Assembly: GCA_002179805.1 (NCBI GenBank)
Contig: NAVB01003687.1
Coordinates: 1 to 12,188, forward strand
DNA length: 12,188 bases
DNA from: Acanthamoeba lenticulata
Taxonomy: Eukaryota; Discosea; Longamoebia; Acanthamoebidae
Direction of reading: 5' to 3'
A model generated the notes under the pieces. The model did no database searches and had not been told where the DNA came from. It worked only from the letters and a program-made list of their open reading frames with translations. The position numbers and the translations under genes are program-made. This document shows positions 7,264 to 12,188 of the stretch, piece after piece. How positions within the stretch are numbered: position 1 is the stretch's first letter; each line of letters opens with the position of its first letter.

Positions 7264-8715
7264 GGAGACCAATCCTGGGTCCATCGGCGCCTAACCGAGT
7301 TTGTGCCTGGGGCCCCTGACAAGTGCGTTGTTGATCTTCTGGACATGAACAAGGAAGAACTTTAGAAGTTTGCACCAGACGTCATGATACGGGTACGCTA
7401 CATTCTGTTTGCGACCAGCAAGCTTGACCTTCTTTGTAACCTTTGATGTCTCAGGCCAGGTTGCGTGAGCTGCAAGAACGGGCCAGAGCTTTTGAGTTTT
7501 GGGCGGATACACTTAGTCACTCCAACAAGCCCATCGACAAGGACAACCACTTTGTAGTAACGCCCCAGCTTCTTGACCAACTGCCCCCGTCAGTATGGAA
7601 GCAGATTGCCTCAATTCCTCGTGACGACATCGTCGTCGCGTTCCAACTTCTCTTGGATCTCCTGAGCTGCGGCAAGGTGGACAGTGGCCGATTTAGTCTT
7701 CCTCGTCTCGACCTTGATCGTCGCAAGAAGGCCCTGGCTGAGCTGGCGCAGCTGGTCGGCGCACTCGCACGAGGCGCCAAGGGTAATAGCGGCGTCGGGC
7801 GGGTGCAACTTGGACCTAAGGGGACTGGAAAGACAACCTTCCTTACAGCCTTCTCCGTGGCAGCTGCGCTGCTGTTCCCCGATAACGTGCGGGTGATCTA
7901 CATTGACTACTCTTCCGTGGCAGCGGACCGATGGGCGTGCTTCGGTGGTACTCATGGGGAGCAGTGCGGCACTCTGTGATTTGTGCTTCAAGCGTGTTGA
8001 CCCGGATGTACGAAGGGAGTTCCCCAGCTACCAAGGCATCGACCTCAATTCCGGGCGCTTCCATTATCTTCGCTTGCGTGCCACTCGGAGTCGAGTCACG
8101 TTTGTCGCCTTGCTTGAGCACGTTGTCGAGGCAGCTGAGGCCGGACACAAGGAGCACGCCTTCTTTGACACCCGCCAGATTGAGCGCATACGGGTGATCC
8201 TTGAAGATCAAGAGGGCCACGAGCTCACTCAGCTCTACCGTTTGACTGGGGGCAAGTTCCGAGACATCCACGACGCGCTCAGCATGGACGCAGCCATGAC
8301 ACCCACCTCAGCTTTCGATTTGCTCGTCGAACAACGCATCATGGACTTCACGGGCACTTGGTTTCTCAACCATCACTTTCGGAAGGTCATGGCGAAACTC
8401 GTCGACAAGATGGACAGCACCGACGGCCCCTGGGAAGAGATATGGCTCGACGACCACGACCTGGCAGACATACCCAAGGTCGAGCTGTGCAGACTCGGCG
8501 ACCAAAATCTACTGTGCGTGGGGTCGGAGCTGGCTGGGACGCGAGTTGGCTTCGGAGAGGGCATCCATGAGGACCTGGCCAGGATGCGTTTGTCTGCGAT
8601 GTGCAAATCACATGCACCAGAACAGGGGGCCTGGACTCAGCGACCATTTTGCCCAGCTGCCCATCGGAGAACGATAACCCCACAAATGGGAAAAGGGAGG
8701 TTTGAGATGTATTGA
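7264..8715 (+). pseudogene. Broken P-loop NTPase, resembling the NTPase module of Crinkler/RHS-type proteins
   Basis: The remnant has three blocks. Block 1 (about 7264-7392) reads CVVDLLDMNKEEL, then an in-frame TAG (7363-7365), and continues open as KFAPDVMIR. A phase-matched 62-bp GT-AG intron (7393-7454) leads to block 2, opening ARLRELQERARAFEFWAD. Block 2 carries the Walker A motif GPKGTGKTT (7812-7838) and a strand VRVIYIDYSS, then loses coherence near 7924. Block 3, in another frame, runs to TGA 8713-8715 with VVLMGSSAALCDL, YQGIDLNSGRFHYLRL and YRLTGGKFRDIHDAL. The GSS...L, DLN and LTGG elements recall the STAND-like NTPases of Crinkler and retrotransposon-hot-spot proteins. The Walker B segment normally between blocks 2 and 3 is missing. 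No nuclease domain follows. The family assignment is from memory and moderate; the broken state is seen directly. Confidence 0.6.
7393..7454 (+). other. Intron inside the NTPase remnant
   Basis: GTACGC...CTCAG, 62 bp, phase 0, with donor style and length matching introns of intact neighbouring genes. A retained spliceosomal intron argues for decay of a host-type gene rather than a recent reverse-transcribed copy. Confidence 0.55.
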
Positions 8716-8771
8716 TTCTACAGGTATGGGAGTTGTACGTTGTACATGAAGCCAGAGGAGAAAGTTTACAA

Positions 8772-9173
8772 TCACGCTCGGTCGTCGTCTCCTCGGCCAC
8801 CCAGCATGACATCGAGCTGATTGACAACGTCCTCCATGGGCGGGCGCTTATCAGCGCTGCTGTGCCAGCACTTCTTCATCAGCTTGTGGAACGTCGGATT
8901 GCAGTCGCCCGGCACGGCTGGCCGGCGGCCCTCGAGCACGTCGAGCGAGACGCCCATGAAGTTGCGCCCGGCGAAGGGCTCCTTGCGCGTGAGCACCTGC
9001 CACATGATGATGCCGAACGAGAACGTGTCGGCTTGCTCCGAGTACTGTTCGCCGCGGATGACCTCGGGCGCCGTCCAGCAGGGCGTGCCGCAGCGGGTCA
9101 TGGTGGCGTTCTCCTCCTTGATCCGCGCAAAGCCAAAGTCGGCCACCTTCACGTTGCCGTTCTCGTCGACAAG

Positions 9174-9206
<33 letters not shown>

Positions 9207-12188
9207 CACCGGATGGAGCGAGTGCAGGTAGCTGATCCCGAGCGCGGCCGAGTGGAGCAGCTTGACGCGCTGGTGCCAGGTGAGCTTGACGCTCGTGTTG
9301 GCTAGCAGGTCCTTGAGCGAGCCCTGCTTGACAAACTCGGTGATGATGCACAGGTTGGGCCGCTTGACGCACGCGCCGATGAAGAGCACGATGTTGGGGT
9401 GGTGCAGCTCGGCCAGGAAGGCCATCTCGGCGCGGAACTCGAGCATGCGCCGCTCGTCGAGCTTCTGCTTGATGAACCGCTTCACGGCCACGTCGACGCC
9501 CTTCCACCTGCCGCGGTAGACCACGCCGTAGGACCCGAGGCCGATCTGCTTGCCCAGCTGGACCTCGTTGAAGTCGATGATCCACCGGCACAGGTTGGCC
9601 GACGTCAGGAAGTTGTCCTCCTGGAACCGCATGCCCTCGCCCACCACGGCCTGCACTTCGTCGTCGCTGTCGGCCGCCGAGCGACCGCCGCCGTTCTCGG
9701 TAGCCTCGGCGTGGGGATCCTCGCTGCCGCTCGACGAGGCCTGATCGTTGTGGCCGTGGCCGGGCGCCGTGGCCCGGTCGACGCCGCCAAAGAAGCGGCC
9801 CTCGAGCCCGCGGGGCTTGAGCTCGTAGAGCTTGGCCCCGCGCGGGGCATCGGGCATCTCAAACTTGCCCAAACAGGCCACGCGCTTGGGCTCGCGGACC
9901 AGCTCTGAAGCGTGGAGCTTGGCAAAGGTCGCGGCCGAGAGCAGAATCTGGCCGCCGTGGGTCATGGCCGTGATGCGGGCCGCGGCGTTGACCACGGGGC
10001 CGATGTACTCGACCCGCCGCGTCATCGGGTCGCGCACCACGCGGGGCGAGCCCACGTGCACGCCCATACGCACGCGTAGGCCGCGGAACACGACGCGGTC
10101 GTCCACGTCACCGGCCCACTCCTCGGCCGCGCCCGGGTGGTCGAGCAGGGCCTCGGGCCACTGCGCGTCGTGCACGAGTGCGTGCTGGACGGCCATGCAC
10201 CACTCGACGGCGTCCATCGCGTGCTGGAAGGCCACGCAGAAGGAGCCCTCGCCGCTGTTGCGGTCCCGCAGGAAGACGACCTCGTAGCCGCGGTGCTTCT
10301 TGAGCAGCTTGCGCAGGAGCTCGTTGTGGACCAGCGTCGCGTCGCGCATGGCCGCCGGGTTGAACTCCCACAGCGAAGCCGCGCGCGTGATGTCGCTGAA
10401 CACGATCGCCATCTCGCCCTCGGGCGGCCGCACGCCGCCGGTCCCGGCCGCCGCGGCGGCGGCTGTCGCAGCCGCGGCCGAATCGCCGGCCGAGTCAGAG
10501 GATTTGCTGGAGTTGTGGCTGTTGGTGGAGCCGCCCGTCACGCCGCTGGGCAGTGTCCACGAGCTGAAGCGGTCGCTGCCGCCTCCGCCGCCCATCGCGC
10601 TGGTGCCGATGCCGTGATTCCCGGTCGCGCCCGACGACGAGGACGAGTTGGTCGACGTCCTGGTGAGACCAGACGATGCGCCGTCGCCGCCCAGCGCGCT
10701 CATGCGCGTCATCACCTCCTGCATTATCGTCAACATCAGCATCATCGTCGTCGTTGTCGTGAGAAAGAGAGAGAGAGAAAGAGAGAGAGCATACCAGGAA
10801 GGAGGGCCGGATGGTGGGGTCCTGGTGCCAGCAGGCGCGGAGCAGGTCCAGGAACTCGGCCGGGCAGTTGGGCATGTCCTCGTCCAAGTGGGGCCGGGCG
10901 TGGTCCCGGATGACGGCGACGGCCACCGCGGCCGGGCTGAGGCCAAAGTAGGGCTGCTGGCGCGTGAGGAGCTCCCACAGGATGATGCCGAATGAGTAGA
11001 CGTCGGCCAGCATGTAGTCGACCTGCATCTCCTCGTTGAGGATCTCGGGCGCGGTCCAGTGCACGGAGCCCTTGATCTCCTTGCCGGCGGCGGTCTTCTT
11101 CATCTCCTCCTTGAAGCGCGTGAGGCCAAAGTCCGAGACCTTGACGTTCCACTTGTTGTCGAGCAGCAGGTTGAGCGACTTGAGGTCGCGGTGGACGATG
11201 CCCGACGAGTGGAGGAAGTGCATGCCCTTGGCTGCCTGGTAGCCCATCTTGTTCCGCAGCGCAAACGGGATGTCCGGGATTAGCTCGTTGTGCAGCAGCT
11301 GTAGAATGTGCGGAATGTGTCGTTAGCGCCAGGATTCGAACGCAGCTCCGAGGACGAGGAGGGCAACGTACGTCAAAGAGGGAGCCGAGAGCCATGTACT
11401 CCATGACGATGCACATCTTGGGCGGCTTGGTGCAGGCCGCCATGAAGAGGACCACGTTCGGGTGGCGCAGGGCGGTCATCACGCGCACTTCGTCCTTGAA
11501 GTTGCGCTCCAGCTCGCGTGACGGCGCACCAGCGCCGTCCTGCGAGAGCATCATCTTGACGGCCACCTCGGTCCCCTTCCACACAGCCTTGTGCACTTCG
11601 CCGTAGCCGCCGGCGCCGAGCTGCTCGCCCATCTCGAGCTCGCCCACCTCGATCTCCCAGTCGTCGTCGCCACGGCCGCGCCGGCGCCGGAGCACGATGA
11701 CGACGACCACCGCGGCAACGATCGCGACGACCACCAGCAGGCCGATGACGACCGACGGCACCACGGACCCAGCGATCGCCGCCACGTCGGTGCTCGAGCC
11801 GGACGAAGTCGTGTTCACCTCGCAGAACTGACCCTCGAAGCCGGCGGCGCACAGGCACACTTGGGCGCTGGTGCACACGCCCTGGTCCGAGCACACGGTG
11901 CCGTCGTGGATGCAGCCGTAGACGGAGCTCACGTGGACGCCGCCGCAGGTGAAGTCGGCCACCATTTGCACGAGCCGCTTGCGCGTCGGGGCCGACTGGC
12001 CGGCGACGCCCAGGAAGTTCTTGATGGCGAGGTCCTTGGCCGTGGCGCTGGTCTGGCTCCAGTAAATCCAGTCCACGAGCCCCTTGGCCTTAACGCAGTC
12101 GACCATCGTCGACTGGTGCACGATGAACTGGTGGTAGGTCGCGATGGGCCAGCTGGCCGCGCCGGGCCCGAGCACAAAGTTGGTCACG
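8772..12188 (-). CDS. Receptor-like protein: PstS-like end, EGF-like, TM, TKL kinase, class III cyclase-like, TKL kinase (N-terminus outside window)
   Basis: Minus-strand exons are >12188-11372, 11298-10795 and 10718-8772 (stop TCA on plus, 8772-8774), with introns of 73 and 76 bp, giving 1088 visible residues. Residues 1-83 resemble the C-terminal lobe of PstS-like periplasmic-binding proteins (IVHQSTMVDC, VDWIYWSQTS). Residues 92-122 form a six-cysteine EGF-like module. Residues about 137-166 are a transmembrane helix followed by RRRRGR. Kinase 1: glycine loop GAGGYGEV, K211, HRDLKSLN (308-), DFG 328-330, APE. A Ser/Gly/Ala-rich linker covers about 450-535. The cyclase-like domain (540-740) has IVFSDIT and YIGPVVNAAARI. 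Kinase 2 (about 826-1078): GLGSYGVV, VAVK, HRDLKPSN, DFG, APE. Both kinases look catalytically complete. The ligand is unknown, and phosphate or another small molecule is only a guess from the PstS-like end. Confidence 0.92.
10761..10789 (+). repeat. GA-rich microsatellite in receptor intron 2
   Basis: GAGAAAGAGAGAGAG-type run. On the transcribed minus strand it is a CT-rich tract starting shortly after the GTATGC donor of the 76-bp intron 10719-10794. Confidence 0.85.

Noticed and set aside
8712..9305. Plus-strand ORF of about 197 codons opposite kinase 2
   Set aside because: It mirrors conserved kinase codons on the minus strand and has no recognisable domain of its own.
10137..10913. Long plus-strand ORF opposite the receptor gene
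   Set aside because: It is antisense to a strongly supported kinase/cyclase exon, has a low-complexity Arg/Gly/Ala composition, and arises from high GC content.
11325..11345. Possible tRNA T-arm (GTTCGAATCC) on the minus strand in receptor intron 1
   Set aside because: The five bases on each side do not pair as a T-stem and no cloverleaf can be built within the 73-bp intron.

Overview
The window looks like nuclear DNA of a free-living amoeba, most probably Acanthamoeba. The reasons are GC-rich coding sequence, genes packed 50-120 bp apart on both strands, introns mostly 56-104 bp long, and a receptor-like protein that combines an extracellular binding domain, an EGF-like module, two TKL-type kinase domains and a class III nucleotide cyclase domain. 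The species is inferred from these traits and from remembered protein families; no search was run. I placed 25 introns by joining reading frames. 23 of them have C at intron position +4 (GTNC, mostly GTAC).

Layout, left to right. (1) 1-433, plus: last three exons of PTPA, the PP2A phosphatase activator. (2) 528-3353, plus: an eight-exon STRIP/FAM40 (Far11-like) gene, a core subunit of the STRIPAK PP2A-kinase complex, starting only 94 bp after PTPA stops. (3) 3471-3788, minus: a short ORF with a very acidic tail, which may instead be a further exon of gene 5. (4) 3864-3956: an AT-rich tandem-repeat island. (5) 3980-5077, minus: a five-exon F-box protein with an unrecognised C-terminal part. 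(6) 5172-7088, plus: a ten-exon M20-family metallopeptidase, divergent from the F-box gene across a 94-bp shared upstream region. (7) About 7264-8715, plus: a broken P-loop NTPase resembling the NTPase module of Crinkler/RHS-type proteins, with an in-frame stop, a frame change and an apparent internal deletion. (8) 8772-12188, minus: the C-terminal 1088 residues of a receptor (PstS-like end, EGF-like, transmembrane, kinase, cyclase-like, kinase), cut by the window edge.

Functionally, the left side holds two neighbouring PP2A regulators, the middle holds probable ubiquitin-ligase adaptor and peptidase genes, and the right side holds a signalling receptor beside a decayed NTPase. No RNA gene, CRISPR array or complete transposon was found. 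The least secure points are the STRIP exon 3/4 junction, the start and independence of the acidic ORF, and the family assignment of the NTPase remnant.
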